DNA of 64,000 nt from Oscillospiraceae bacterium (GTDB taxonomy: Bacteria > Bacillota > Clostridia > Oscillospirales > Oscillospiraceae), in assembly GCA_015067545.1 (NCBI GenBank), contig SVMG01000002.1, positions 248,001-312,000 of the forward strand, written 5' to 3'. Every line of letters starts with the position of its first letter. Position 1 is the stretch's first letter. Shown here piece by piece: positions 1-8,474 of this stretch. The position numbers were made by a program, and so were the translations under genes. The notes under the pieces are model-generated. The model saw nothing but the letters and a program-made list of their open reading frames with translations, searched no databases and was not told the DNA's origin.

Positions 1-164
1 TCTGTCAGTGCGCTGGCGCCGGCGCGCAGAGGAGTCAGCACCGATTGCACCACCAGATCTCCCACCGTTGTGCCCAGCAGATTGGATACCACCGCCAGGC
101 CGGCGGTGAGCAGCAATGCAACGATCAGCACGATCTTCACTTTTTTCGTGAATAAATATCTCAT
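1..164 (-). CDS. mreC: MreC, rod shape-determining protein (N-terminal part only)
   Basis: Only the first 54 codons lie in the window; the gene continues past base 1. The start is ATG at 164-162, with an AAGGAG-like site upstream. The protein begins with a short basic stretch (MRYLFTKKVK) and one hydrophobic membrane segment at about residues 11-29, followed by a VVQSVLTPLRAG segment. This is the usual MreC beginning: a single membrane anchor leading into the periplasmic coiled coil. MreC links the MreB cytoskeleton to cell-wall synthesis. It follows maf on the same strand, which fits the common maf-mre cluster, although mreB is not between them here. The assignment rests on a short stretch plus context. 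Confidence 0.75.
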   Translation of the reverse strand, partial: MRYLFTKKVKIVLIVALLLTAGLAVVSNLLGTTVGDLVVQSVLTPLRAGASALT

Positions 165-187
165 AATTACTCCTTAAACTTACCGGT

Positions 188-231
188 ATGTCATTGCGAG
201 GAGCCGCGAAACGCGGCGACGTGGCAATCCG
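188..231. repeat. Short arm of the TGTCATTGCGAGG repeat family
   Basis: This stretch reads TGTCATTGCGAGGAGC followed by GCGACGTGGCAATCC. It is one arm of the family seen complete at 35199-35394 and 46618-46735. Confidence 0.7.
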
Positions 232-240
232 TTCTCCTAA

Positions 241-337
241 GGCTTCTCCTTGAGGGGATGTGGCCCAACGGGCCGGTGGGGTGTAACACCTCTCAGTCAG
301 CCTGTTCGGCTGACAGCTCCCCTCGAAGGGGAGCCTT
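241..337. repeat. Family A palindromic intergenic repeat
   Basis: The outer arms are CTTGAGGGGA and CTCCCCTCGAAGGGGAGCC, and the interior holds the GTCAGCCTGTTCGGCTGAC hairpin. It lies between maf and mreC and is inverted relative to most other copies. It could form a long stem-loop. Confidence 0.8.
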
Positions 338-360
338 TTTACTTTCATCGCAGTAATCGC

Positions 361-924
361 TCAAAACAATTCCGGGGCGATTTGCTCCAGCAAGATGCGC
401 AGCTTGCACACCGGCAAGCCCATTACATTGTAATAGTCTCCCACCATTTTTTCTGCAAACAGGGCTGCGCCGCCCTGGATGCCGTATGCGCCCGCCTTGT
501 CCATGGGTTCACCCGTGGCAACATAGGCGGCGATTTCTTTTTGGGAAAGCTCCCGGAAATGGATGTCCGTGACCTGGGTGCAGGACAGGCATTTTTCATC
601 CCGCAGCACCGTCATGCCGGTCATCACCTGATGATCCCGACCGGAAAGCAGGCGCAGCATCTGCATTGCCTCTTCCTGGCTGTGGGGCTTGCCCAGCACC
701 TTGTTTTCACACACCACAATGGTATCGGCAGCCACCACGATATCACCCCGGGCTCTTTCCACCGCCATTGCCTTTTCCCGGCTGACCCGGGCAACCTCGT
801 CATAGGCGGAAGCCGTTTTATCCATGGTTTCATCAATATCCGCCACCCGGATCACAAAAGGAAGTCCGAATAAGCCCAACAGTTCCTTTCGTCTGGGAGA
901 CTGGGACGCAAGTATCAGCTCCAT
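361..924 (-). CDS. maf: Maf family nucleoside triphosphate pyrophosphatase
   Basis: The protein has 187 residues, normal for the family. It opens with LILASQSPRRKELL, the Maf signature with the phosphate-binding SxSPRR motif. It continues with a VVAADTIVV segment holding the catalytic Asp and with the GKP and SGRDHQV motifs. Maf proteins hydrolyse dTTP, UTP or modified nucleotides to the monophosphate and are linked to septum control. The start overlaps the stop of the upstream U32 peptidase gene in a TAATG junction, so translation is probably coupled. mreC follows downstream. Confidence 0.93.
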   Translation of the reverse strand: MELILASQSPRRKELLGLFGLPFVIRVADIDETMDKTASAYDEVARVSREKAMAVERARGDIVVAADTIVVCENKVLGKPHSQEEAMQMLRLLSGRDHQVMTGMTVLRDEKCLSCTQVTDIHFRELSQKEIAAYVATGEPMDKAGAYGIQGGAALFAEKMVGDYYNVMGLPVCKLRILLEQIAPELF

Positions 925-3005
925 TATTCCAAACCTCGCAAATACAGACCTCTTGTGCAGGCACCGGGATCAAAGGCCGTGGGATTCAAGTAATTTTCCA
1001 GCACATGATCCACCTCACGGGGACTTTCCGTGGTGAAATACATGCGGATGCCCCACAGACCCAATCGGTTCAGATCCTTCTGCCGATCCAGCCAGCTGAG
1101 CTTTTTGCCGTTGAGCAGGATGCTTCGGCAGCTCTGCCCGTCCTTAATAATCGGAAATTCCGCACCGGTCTTATCCACCAGCTTGCTCGCGGACAAATTG
1201 CAGGCACATCTGCCGTTTCTGCCCTTGATCAGACAGTTCTCCGTCACCATCAGCGGCAGGCGGCCATAGACCAGGATCTCGCAGGGCACAGCCTTGGAGA
1301 TATCCCGGATCTGGGGCATGGTCATTTCAAAGCTCAGCGTTGCACTTTTCAGCTCCAGCTCCCGCATGAGGTTGACAGACCGGGAATTATAAAGATTCAG
1401 GCCATAGTCACCGCGAATGCCCATGCCCATTTCCCGGGCAGGCAGCAGCAGTCCCAAATTGCCCACCAGCACATCCCGCACGCCCATATCGCGCACTGTG
1501 CGCAGCTGCTGCTTGATACTCTCCAGCTCATGATCCGTGACGATGCGCGGCAATACCGCCGTCACCCGTACCTTGCGGTTCAGCTCGTGGCAGTAAATGG
1601 GATCCTGGGCCAAAATGTGCAGCGGCACATACAAAGCCGCAGGCTTCATTTTTATGAGCTTTTCGGTGATCTGTTCCTTGGTGGTCACCTGTACTACCGG
1701 GGCAGGTGCTTCCTTTGGCCCGGCATAGGTTGCCGCCTTTTGAGGACGACGGAGTGCCGGCATATCCCGCCGGGCGCGCAGGGCCGTTAAGCGATTCAGG
1801 GCATCCCGCCGCAGGGCATTGATGTTGGATGCAGACAGGGTCAGGCCCGGATCGATCACTGCGGTGACCTCCTGACAGCAGTAGGGTGTACCGCCTGTTT
1901 TGGAAAGTCGCTCCCGCAGAGCCTCATCCGTCAGAGGGAAGGTGCGTGCCACCTCTGCTCCGGGGCCTAAAACACGGCAGGTGCGGCCCTCGGGATCGGT
2001 GACGGTCAGCGAGGTCTCCTCCCGGCTTATGACCGCGTGAAAGCCAACGGGCACAAGGGGATTTTCCTTGGCCTCATAGGTAGCACGGGCGGCAGAAAGC
2101 CACTTGGCATCGTCATACTTGTCCTCCCGGACGCCGAACATATTCTGCCCGGTCTGGCCAGTGTAATAACCGTCGGTAAAGCCCTGGCGGTTAAAGGCCG
2201 CGGAAAGGGCACTGAGCATATTTTGCGTGACCGCTTCCCCATCCAGTACCCGGCGGTAGACATTGGTCACCGTGGCCACATACTCCGGCCGCTTCATCCG
2301 CCCCTCCAGCTTGATGGAGGCAACGCCCATATTCTCCAGCTCCTTTATGTAGGGAAGCAGGCAGTTGTCCTTCAGGCTCAGCGGATGTTTGCTCTCCCAA
2401 CGGCCATAGCCGTAGCTCTGCCGGCAGGGCTGGGCGCACCGTCCCCGATTTCCGGAACGGCCGCCGATGGCGGCGGAGAGGTAGCATTGGCCGGAATAGC
2501 ACATACACAGCGCGCCGTGGGCGAATACTTCGATCTCAATGGGAGAATTCTGGGTAATGTAGTGGATGTCATCCCGGCTCAGCTCCCGGCTGAGCACCAC
2601 CCGGGAAAGTCCCATGGCGGCGCAAAACAGCACACCGGGCAGAGAGTGGATGCTCATTTGGGTAGAGCCGTGGATGGGAATATGGGGCGCGATCTGACGG
2701 CACAGCTGCACCACGGCCAGATCCTGCACAATAAAGGCATCCACACCGCTCATTGCCGCACTGCGGATCAGGGCGCAGACATCCTCCTGCTCCCGGTCGG
2801 ACACCAGGGTATTCAACGTCAGATGCACCGCCACGCCCCGGATATGGCAGTACTTTACCGCTTCCGTCAGCGTCTGGGTTGTGAAATTTTTTGCACCCTG
2901 ACGGGCGTTGAAGATGCCGCTTCCCAGGTAGACTGCGTTGGCCCCGTTCTGAACGGCGGCGTACAGTGCTTCCATAGAACCGGCAGGTGCCAAAAGTTCC
3001 AGCAT
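924..3005 (-). CDS. U32 family peptidase / RNA-hydroxylation-type protein
   Basis: The protein has 693 residues from the ATG at 3005, which has GGGAG just upstream; an in-frame start at 3062 has no good ribosome site. It begins MLELLAPAGSMEAL, the U32 hallmark. Cysteine-rich segments FAHGALCMCYSGQC (about residues 161-174) and GRCAQPCR (188-195) match the U32 signature. The long C-terminal extension resembles DUF3656-bearing members such as RlhA, which hydroxylates a 23S rRNA cytidine. Whether this protein is an RNA-modification enzyme or a protease cannot be told from sequence. Its stop overlaps the maf start by one base. Confidence 0.85.
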   Translation of the reverse strand: MLELLAPAGSMEALYAAVQNGANAVYLGSGIFNARQGAKNFTTQTLTEAVKYCHIRGVAVHLTLNTLVSDREQEDVCALIRSAAMSGVDAFIVQDLAVVQLCRQIAPHIPIHGSTQMSIHSLPGVLFCAAMGLSRVVLSRELSRDDIHYITQNSPIEIEVFAHGALCMCYSGQCYLSAAIGGRSGNRGRCAQPCRQSYGYGRWESKHPLSLKDNCLLPYIKELENMGVASIKLEGRMKRPEYVATVTNVYRRVLDGEAVTQNMLSALSAAFNRQGFTDGYYTGQTGQNMFGVREDKYDDAKWLSAARATYEAKENPLVPVGFHAVISREETSLTVTDPEGRTCRVLGPGAEVARTFPLTDEALRERLSKTGGTPYCCQEVTAVIDPGLTLSASNINALRRDALNRLTALRARRDMPALRRPQKAATYAGPKEAPAPVVQVTTKEQITEKLIKMKPAALYVPLHILAQDPIYCHELNRKVRVTAVLPRIVTDHELESIKQQLRTVRDMGVRDVLVGNLGLLLPAREMGMGIRGDYGLNLYNSRSVNLMRELELKSATLSFEMTMPQIRDISKAVPCEILVYGRLPLMVTENCLIKGRNGRCACNLSASKLVDKTGAEFPIIKDGQSCRSILLNGKKLSWLDRQKDLNRLGLWGIRMYFTTESPREVDHVLENYLNPTAFDPGACTRGLYLRGLE

Positions 3006-3158
3006 AAGAAAAAATCTCCCTAAGGTATACTTACTTCGCATTATACCACACCCTGCGCCCAACTTCTAGTATGTACTTTGAATTTTTCATAAATAATACA
3101 GGAAGAAATGGGAAAGAATAGGGAGGAAAAGAGTTTCTATGATTACACATTCTCCCTT

Positions 3159-3268
3159 GGCCCCCTCTGAGGAGGGGGCTGGCAAAAATCTTTGATTTTT
3201 GACTGGGGGAGAGAAAACTACCCCTCAGTCAGCCTGTTCGGCTGACAGCTCCCCTCGCAAGGGGAGCC
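3159..3268. repeat. Hybrid family C/A palindromic repeat upstream of eutG
   Basis: The left part is family C: GGCCCCCTCTGAGGAGGGGGC, then GGCAAAAATC and GATTTTTGAC. The right part is family A: GTCAGCCTGTTCGGCTGAC, then CTCCCCTCGCAAGGGGAGCC. It fills most of the gap before the eut locus. I see no clear sigma-A promoter between it and eutG. Confidence 0.75.
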
Positions 3269-3313
3269 AAGTGCGCCTGCGGCGCGATACATGATAAAAA
3301 AGGTGGTATCGAT

Positions 3314-4390
3314 ATGACGGATTTTTCCTGCGAAACCAAGATCATCATGGGCTCCGGGGCTGTCTCGGCCATCGCAGAGCGGAACTTTGAACGGCTGATG
3401 ATCGTTTCTGACCCGTTTTTCGCCAAAAACGGCTGGGCAGAGCGGTTGGGAAAGTCAGCCAAGGCTTACGAAATCTTCGATAAGGTCGCGCCCGACCCCT
3501 CCGTGGCTTTGGTGGCAGAGGGCACAGCCCGTGTACAGGCCTTTCAGCCCGATGCCATGGTGGCGCTCGGTGGCGGAAGCGCCATGGACTGCGCCAAGGC
3601 CATGGCCTATTTCAGTGGTCTTTCCTTTCCCCTCATCGCCGTGCCCACCACTTCCGGCTCCGGCTCGGAAGTGACGGATTTCGCCATTTTGACCCACGAC
3701 GGGGTCAAGCACCCCCTTGTGGATAGAAAACTGCGCCCCAAAATCGCCATTTTGGAGGAAGAATTGCTCGCCGGGATGCCCCCATCTCTGATTGCCGACA
3801 GCGGCTTCGATATTTTGGCGCACGCACTGGAAGCATGGGCTTCCCAAAACGCCAACCCCATAACCGACGCGCTGGCAATGGAGGCCTTTCGCACCGCTTC
3901 TTCTTTGCTGAACGCATCCTTTGAGGGTGACAAAGGCGTGCGGCTGGAGGTGCACATTGCCTCCGCCATGGCAGGTCTGGCATTTACCCAAGCGGGTCTG
4001 GGCCTGTGTCACGCCCTGTCCCATGCCCTGGGTGGGCAGTTCCATGTGCCCCATGGGCGGCTGAATGCCATTTTGCTGCCCTCCGTGCTCACCAGCAACA
4101 GCCAGATCGCAGGCGCAAAATACGCGGATCTGGCGCGAAAAATCGGTCTGGGCGGTGCAAACGATGCCATGGCGGTGCGCAATCTGAAAAACGCTCTGGT
4201 CCGTCTGCGTACCGCACTAAAGCTCCCCGGCACACTGACCCAGGCCGGCATTGCGCCGGAGGAGCTTTTCGCAAAAGCCGATGCCATCGTCAGTGCTGCA
4301 CTGGCAGACCCCTGCTGTGCCACCAACCCTGTGCCGGTGACGGCGCAAACCGTGCATGCGGTACTCCGGGAGGTCACGGGCCGTGGCTGA
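3314..4390 (+). CDS. eutG: EutG-like iron-dependent alcohol dehydrogenase
   Basis: The protein has 358 residues, a little shorter than enteric EutG. It belongs to the iron-containing alcohol dehydrogenases: the NAD-binding stretch ALGGGSAMDCAKA is near residue 85, and the metal region with DILAHALEAW, HALSHALGG and HGRLNAI follows. In ethanolamine breakdown it would reduce acetaldehyde to ethanol and regenerate NAD+ for EutE. It is the first gene of the eut run, and eutA starts inside its last codons. The substrate is inferred from the neighbours, because the family is broad. Confidence 0.88.
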   Translation: MTDFSCETKIIMGSGAVSAIAERNFERLMIVSDPFFAKNGWAERLGKSAKAYEIFDKVAPDPSVALVAEGTARVQAFQPDAMVALGGGSAMDCAKAMAYFSGLSFPLIAVPTTSGSGSEVTDFAILTHDGVKHPLVDRKLRPKIAILEEELLAGMPPSLIADSGFDILAHALEAWASQNANPITDALAMEAFRTASSLLNASFEGDKGVRLEVHIASAMAGLAFTQAGLGLCHALSHALGGQFHVPHGRLNAILLPSVLTSNSQIAGAKYADLARKIGLGGANDAMAVRNLKNALVRLRTALKLPGTLTQAGIAPEELFAKADAIVSAALADPCCATNPVPVTAQTVHAVLREVTGRG

Positions 4391-5738
4391 AAGTCTGCTG
4401 AGTGTGGGGCTGGATGTGGGCACGACTTCCACACAGCTCATCGTGTCACAACTCACGATTTCCAATCGTGCATCCAGCTTCGCCGTGCCGGAAATGGAGA
4501 TCGCCCAGCGAAATATCCTGTACCGAAGTCCGGTGCATTTTACGCCTCTTTTGGAGGGTAATTTGGTAGATGGCGACAAAATTCGCGCAATTGTGGAGGA
4601 TGAATACAAAAGTGCGGGGATATCCCGGGATCAGGTGGATACCGGCGCGGTGATCATCACAGGAGAGACCTCCCGCCGGGAGAATGCCGGTGCGGTGCTC
4701 TCTGCTCTTTCGGAGCACGCGGGAGATTTCGTGGTGGCAACCGCCGGCCCTTCCCTGGAAAGCGTGCTGGCCGCCCAGGGGGCGGGGGCAGTTGCCCACT
4801 CCCGGGATACCGGTGAAACGGTGTTTCACATGGACATCGGCGGCGGCACAGCCAACCTTGCATTGATCGAAAACGGCAATATCACCTGCACCGACTGTCT
4901 GAATGTGGGCGGGCGGCTGATCAAGGTGGAAAACGGGCGCATTTGCTATATTTCCCCGGTTTTGGAGGGGCTGTGCCGTTTTTCAGTGGGAGATGCCGTC
5001 ACGGCTGCCGATTTGGAGCCGGTGGCAGAACTGCTGACCCAGGCTCTGGAGATGGCTGCCGGGCTGCGAGAGCCCACTGCCTTGCTCAGCCGCCTGCGCA
5101 CCGCGGAATTGGGTGCGCATCCAGGCTGTGTGGTACAAAACGCCGTCATTTCCTTTTCCGGGGGCGTGGCCGACTGCATCGACACCCAGCACCCGACCTT
5201 TGCCTTTGGGGATATGGGGCCGATTTTGGGGCAGGCCATCCGCAAAAGCAGGCTCTGCCAAGGGCGTTATCGCTTGGGCCAGGAGACCATTCGCGCCACG
5301 GTCATTGGGGCGGGATGCCACAGCGCACAGCTGTCCGGCAGTACGGTTTTTTGTCAGAATATGACGCTGCCCATAAAGAATCGCCCGGTGGTGGCAGTTT
5401 CGGAAAATGATCTCTTCGAGGCGGGCATCCGGCAAAAATTGTCCGGCCAGGATACCCTTTCGGTGCTGGCTCTGCCGGAATTTCATGCGCCAAGCTATGA
5501 AAAAATCAAATCGCTGGCTTCCGCCATCGCGCAGGCCATGCCGTCACCCATTTTGGTCACGGTGGAGCAGGATATGGCCAAGGCTTTGGGTCAGGCCATC
5601 GCGTTGCGGCGGCCGCCGGGTGAAAGCATTCTCTGCATCGACCGGGTACGGCTGAAAAACGGGGATTATCTGGATGTGGGAAGCCCCATCGGCCCGGCTC
5701 TGCCGGTGGTGGTGAAGACTCTGATACTGGAAAGATAA
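4383..5738 (+). CDS. eutA: EutA, ethanolamine ammonia-lyase reactivating factor
   Basis: I place the start at the GTG at 4383, eight bases before the eutG stop ends, because GGGAGGT lies at proper distance. This gives 451 residues beginning MAESLLSVGLDVGTTSTQL. The GLDVGTTST loop and a second phosphate loop, DIGGGTANLAL, mark an actin/Hsp70-like ATPase fold. EutA removes damaged cobalamin from EutBC at the cost of ATP so that fresh adenosylcobalamin can bind. Length and motifs are normal. It is translationally coupled to eutG. Confidence 0.93.
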   Translation: MAESLLSVGLDVGTTSTQLIVSQLTISNRASSFAVPEMEIAQRNILYRSPVHFTPLLEGNLVDGDKIRAIVEDEYKSAGISRDQVDTGAVIITGETSRRENAGAVLSALSEHAGDFVVATAGPSLESVLAAQGAGAVAHSRDTGETVFHMDIGGGTANLALIENGNITCTDCLNVGGRLIKVENGRICYISPVLEGLCRFSVGDAVTAADLEPVAELLTQALEMAAGLREPTALLSRLRTAELGAHPGCVVQNAVISFSGGVADCIDTQHPTFAFGDMGPILGQAIRKSRLCQGRYRLGQETIRATVIGAGCHSAQLSGSTVFCQNMTLPIKNRPVVAVSENDLFEAGIRQKLSGQDTLSVLALPEFHAPSYEKIKSLASAIAQAMPSPILVTVEQDMAKALGQAIALRRPPGESILCIDRVRLKNGDYLDVGSPIGPALPVVVKTLILER

Positions 5739-5798
5739 AGCGGCAAAGCCGCCATACCCTCCCCCCCGGGGGCTTTCAGCGCCTGGTGTTCCACAAAA

Positions 5799-5913
5799 GG
5801 CTCCCCTTTGAGGGGAGCTGCCGAACAAAAGTGAGGCTGAGGGGTGTCCACACAATATGACACCCCTCCGGCTGAAATCACAGATTTCAGCCACCTCCCC
5901 TCTGAGGGGAGGC
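5799..5913. repeat. Family A palindromic repeat between eutA and eutD
   Basis: The arms are GGCTCCCCTTTGAGGGGAGC and CTCCCCTCTGAGGGGAGGC, with GCTGAAATC/GATTTCAGC inside. A short CCCTCCCCCCCGGGGG stub and a GCGGCAAAGCCGC palindrome lie just before it at about 5739-5775. It separates two eut gene blocks. Confidence 0.8.
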
Positions 5914-5945
5914 AAGGGAGGAGCAAACAAAAAGGAGTTGATATT

Positions 5946-6554
5946 TTGAACGAGCAAGCATTACAGGCCTTAGCTGATGCGGTTTTTTCCCAGTTGTTCA
6001 TAGAATTGGAAGCCTCCGGGCGGCACGTCCATGTGACGGATGCCCAGTCCATGGCTCTGTTCGGCCACAAGCTGACCCCCAAGCGGCCCCTGTCCCAGCC
6101 GGGGCAGTATTTGGCAAACGAACGGGTCACCCTCATCGGCCCTAAGGGAGAGTTTCAGAATGTGGCCGTTCTCGGTCCGGAGCGAAAAGAGGGTCAGGTG
6201 GAAATTTCCCTCACCGACGGACGGGTCTTGGGCGTTGATGCTCCCATCCGCCTGTCCGGTGATGTGGCGGACACACCGCCCATCTCCCTGCTGGGCCCCA
6301 AGGGCCGGGTGGATCTGCCCCGGGGGCTGATCGTGGCCCGGCGGCACATCCATTTGACCCCGGCTGACGCAGATAAATTTCATGTCTCCGACGGGCAAAT
6401 CGTAAAATTACAGACCTTTACAAGCCGCCCCTGCATTTTTGAGGATGTGGTGGTGCGCATCCACAAAAATTTCGCCGCTGCGGTGCATCTTGACTACGAC
6501 GAAGCCAACGCCTGCGGCTTCAAAAGCGGCGATTTGGGGAGGATCTTGCCATGA
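5946..6554 (+). CDS. eutD: EutD, PduL-type phosphate acetyltransferase of the microcompartment
   Basis: The start is a TTG at 5946 with AAAGGAG eight bases upstream, giving 202 residues. Two related halves carry the metal-binding motifs SGRHVHVT (near residue 20) and ARRHIHLT (near 134), typical of PduL rather than of the Pta fold. It converts acetyl-CoA and phosphate to acetyl phosphate and frees CoA for EutE. The N-terminal helix NEQALQALADAVFSQ looks like an encapsulation peptide. The next gene overlaps in ATGA. eutE uses a nearly identical TTG leader. Confidence 0.92.
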   Translation: MNEQALQALADAVFSQLFIELEASGRHVHVTDAQSMALFGHKLTPKRPLSQPGQYLANERVTLIGPKGEFQNVAVLGPERKEGQVEISLTDGRVLGVDAPIRLSGDVADTPPISLLGPKGRVDLPRGLIVARRHIHLTPADADKFHVSDGQIVKLQTFTSRPCIFEDVVVRIHKNFAAAVHLDYDEANACGFKSGDLGRILP

Positions 6555-6949
6555 ATCGGGCATTTTTGGTGGGCAAAGCACCGCCCTTGCCCCTGGGCTA
6601 TGAATATTCCGATGCCGCGCCCTATGACGCGGTGGTCATCGGCTCGCTGACGCTGACCCAGCTGCTGCGTTTCCGGGAGGAAACGGTGCTTTCCGCTTTG
6701 GCAGAGGGCATTCCCGTATTCCTGTACACCCCCGGGCTGCCCCAAGCTCCCAAAAACCGCTCTCTTGCGGCCAGTCTGACTGCGGCACAGCGGGAACTGA
6801 AAAATTGGGGCGTCATTTTTACCGACGGCGGCCAAAAACGGCTGATCACCGCCGAGGAAGCCAGGACTATGCGGCGCACCGGGCGCAAGCCCGGGCCGGG
6901 TGCGGTGCTGACGCCCCTGGCTAAGGAAATTTTGGAGGGAACGGAATGA
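6551..6949 (+). CDS. Small conserved eut-operon protein of unknown function
   Basis: The protein has 132 residues, no membrane segment and no enzyme motif I recognise. It starts MNRAFLVGKAPPLPLGYEY and has an alternating hydrophobic core (YDAVVIGSLTL, GIPVFLYTPG) that suggests a small alpha/beta fold. It overlaps eutD by four bases, and its stop overlaps the eutN start. Other Firmicutes eut operons carry a short protein of unknown role in this slot between the pduL-type gene and eutN. I believe this is its equivalent, but I assign no function. Confidence 0.8.
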   Translation: MNRAFLVGKAPPLPLGYEYSDAAPYDAVVIGSLTLTQLLRFREETVLSALAEGIPVFLYTPGLPQAPKNRSLAASLTAAQRELKNWGVIFTDGGQKRLITAEEARTMRRTGRKPGPGAVLTPLAKEILEGTE

Positions 6950-7194
6950 AAATCGGTATAGTTTCCGGCTCTGTATGGGCCACAAGAAAGGCCGCCTGCC
7001 TGCAGGGTCAGACCTTTTTGGTAGTTAAGGTGGGCGACGAGCAGATGGTCGCTGCCGACCAGGTGGGCGCAGGGACGGGTGACCATGTCCTGCTGATCAC
7101 CGGAACAGTGGCAAGCCGCTACTGCATGGACGCCCCGGTGGACGCGGCGGTGGTGGCCATTTTAGACCCGGAGGGAAAATATGAGCGCCCATGA
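6946..7194 (+). CDS. eutN: EutN/CcmL-type microcompartment vertex protein
   Basis: The protein has 82 residues. The beta-rich sequence (GIVSGSVWATRKAACLQGQTFLVV, ending in DAAVVAILDP) matches the EutN/CcmL/CsoS4 family, whose pentamers cap the vertices of bacterial microcompartments. The conserved AGTGDHVLLITG stretch lies in the middle. It overlaps the previous gene by four bases and eutH by fourteen, so these genes are tightly coupled. It is the only vertex protein in the locus. Confidence 0.93.
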   Translation: MKIGIVSGSVWATRKAACLQGQTFLVVKVGDEQMVAADQVGAGTGDHVLLITGTVASRYCMDAPVDAAVVAILDPEGKYERP

Positions 7195-8260
7195 GATTTT
7201 GATCGCAATCATGGCGGTTTTCGCCATTTTAGGTGCGTTTGACCGAATTTTTGGCAATCGTTTCGGCCTGGGACAGGAATTTGAAAACGGCATCCTCGCC
7301 ATGGGCTCTTTGGCCATGGCCATGATCGGCATCATCTGCCTTGCCCCGGTGCTGGCAAATATATTAAAACCCGTGGTCGTACCTGTTTACAACTTTTTAG
7401 GTGCGGATGGCGCTATGTTCGCCGGCACGATCCTGGCCTGCGACATGGGCGGCGGCGCGCTGGCAAAGGAGCTGACAAGTGATGCTCAGGCCGCGGCTTT
7501 GGGCGGTGTCATCACCGGCTCCATGCTGGGCGCAACGGTGGTGTTCACCATCCCGGTGGCCATGGGCATTTTGCAGGAGAGCGACCGCCCGTTCCTTGCC
7601 AAGGGCATCCTTTGCGGCGTGGTGACCGTGCCCATCGGCGTGTTGGTGGGCGGTTTGGTGGCAGGCTTCCCCCTGCTGATGGTACTTCGCAACCTCATTC
7701 CCATCGTTCTGATCGCCCTGATCATCGCATTGGGGCTGTGGAAATTTGAAAAAGGAATGATCAAGGGCTTTGGCCTGTTCGGCAAGGGCATCATCGCGCT
7801 GATCACTGCCGGTTTGGTGTGCGCCATCGTGGAAGCATTGACAGGCTTCGTCATCATTCCCGGCCTTGCCCCCATATCCGAGGGCTTTGAGACCGTGGGG
7901 GCGATTGCTATCGTGCTGGCAGGCGCATTTCCTTTGGTTTACGCCGTCACCAAACTGCTGAAAAAGCCCCTTTTGAAGCTGGGCAAGGTGCTCGGTGTCA
8001 ACGACACCGCCGCCGCAGGTCTCATTGCCAGCCTTGCCAACTCCATCGCCACCTTTGACATGATGAAAAACATGGACACGCGGGGCAAGGTGGTCAATGT
8101 TGCCTTCGCGGTGAGTGCGGCATTCGTATTCGGCGACCACATGGGCTTCACTGCCGGCTTCGCCCCGGAAATGCTGCCTGCTGTGATACTGGGAAAACTG
8201 GCTGGTGGTATTAGTGCCGTGGCCGTTGCGCTGTTGCTGACAAGAAAACATGCAACCTAA
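7181..8260 (+). CDS. eutH: EutH, ethanolamine permease-like membrane protein
   Basis: The protein has 359 residues with about ten hydrophobic segments. It contains FDRIFGNRFGLG near the N-terminus and GVNDTAAAGLIASLANSIATFDMM in the C-terminal third, typical of EutH. EutH imports ethanolamine, mainly when its protonated form limits diffusion. The first codons lie inside eutN. The next block, eutB, is separated by a family B repeat. Confidence 0.93.
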   Translation: MSAHEILIAIMAVFAILGAFDRIFGNRFGLGQEFENGILAMGSLAMAMIGIICLAPVLANILKPVVVPVYNFLGADGAMFAGTILACDMGGGALAKELTSDAQAAALGGVITGSMLGATVVFTIPVAMGILQESDRPFLAKGILCGVVTVPIGVLVGGLVAGFPLLMVLRNLIPIVLIALIIALGLWKFEKGMIKGFGLFGKGIIALITAGLVCAIVEALTGFVIIPGLAPISEGFETVGAIAIVLAGAFPLVYAVTKLLKKPLLKLGKVLGVNDTAAAGLIASLANSIATFDMMKNMDTRGKVVNVAFAVSAAFVFGDHMGFTAGFAPEMLPAVILGKLAGGISAVAVALLLTRKHAT

Positions 8261-8275
8261 CGTGTGCACCTAAAT

Positions 8276-8455
8276 ACCCTCCCCCGGGGGGAGGGTGGAT
8301 TCAAAATTGCTCTCTATGGGCAATTTTGAAGACGGGTGAGGAACGGCGGCAGAACCAACACAGGAATAGGTCTATACATTCCTAAGACTTAACGGTTCCC
8401 GCCCGCATTCCTCATCCGCCTCGCTAAAGCTCGGCACCTTCCCCCCGGGGGAAGG
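8276..8455. repeat. Family B palindromic repeat between eutH and eutB
   Basis: The outer arms are ACCCTCCCCCGGGGGGAGGGT and ACCTTCCCCCCGGGGGAAGG. The interior has AATTGC/GCAATT pairing, a GGAACGGCGGCAGAACC arm and a matching GGTTCCCGCC. It is about 180 bp long, and the eutB ribosome site starts right after it. Confidence 0.82.
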
Positions 8456-8474
8456 CTTTATGAAAGGAGAAAGT

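Noticed and set aside
3063-3313. EutVW-type ANTAR antiterminator hairpins before eutG
   Set aside because: The hairpins there belong to repeat families found all over the window, and no AGCAANGRRG-type loop pair was seen.
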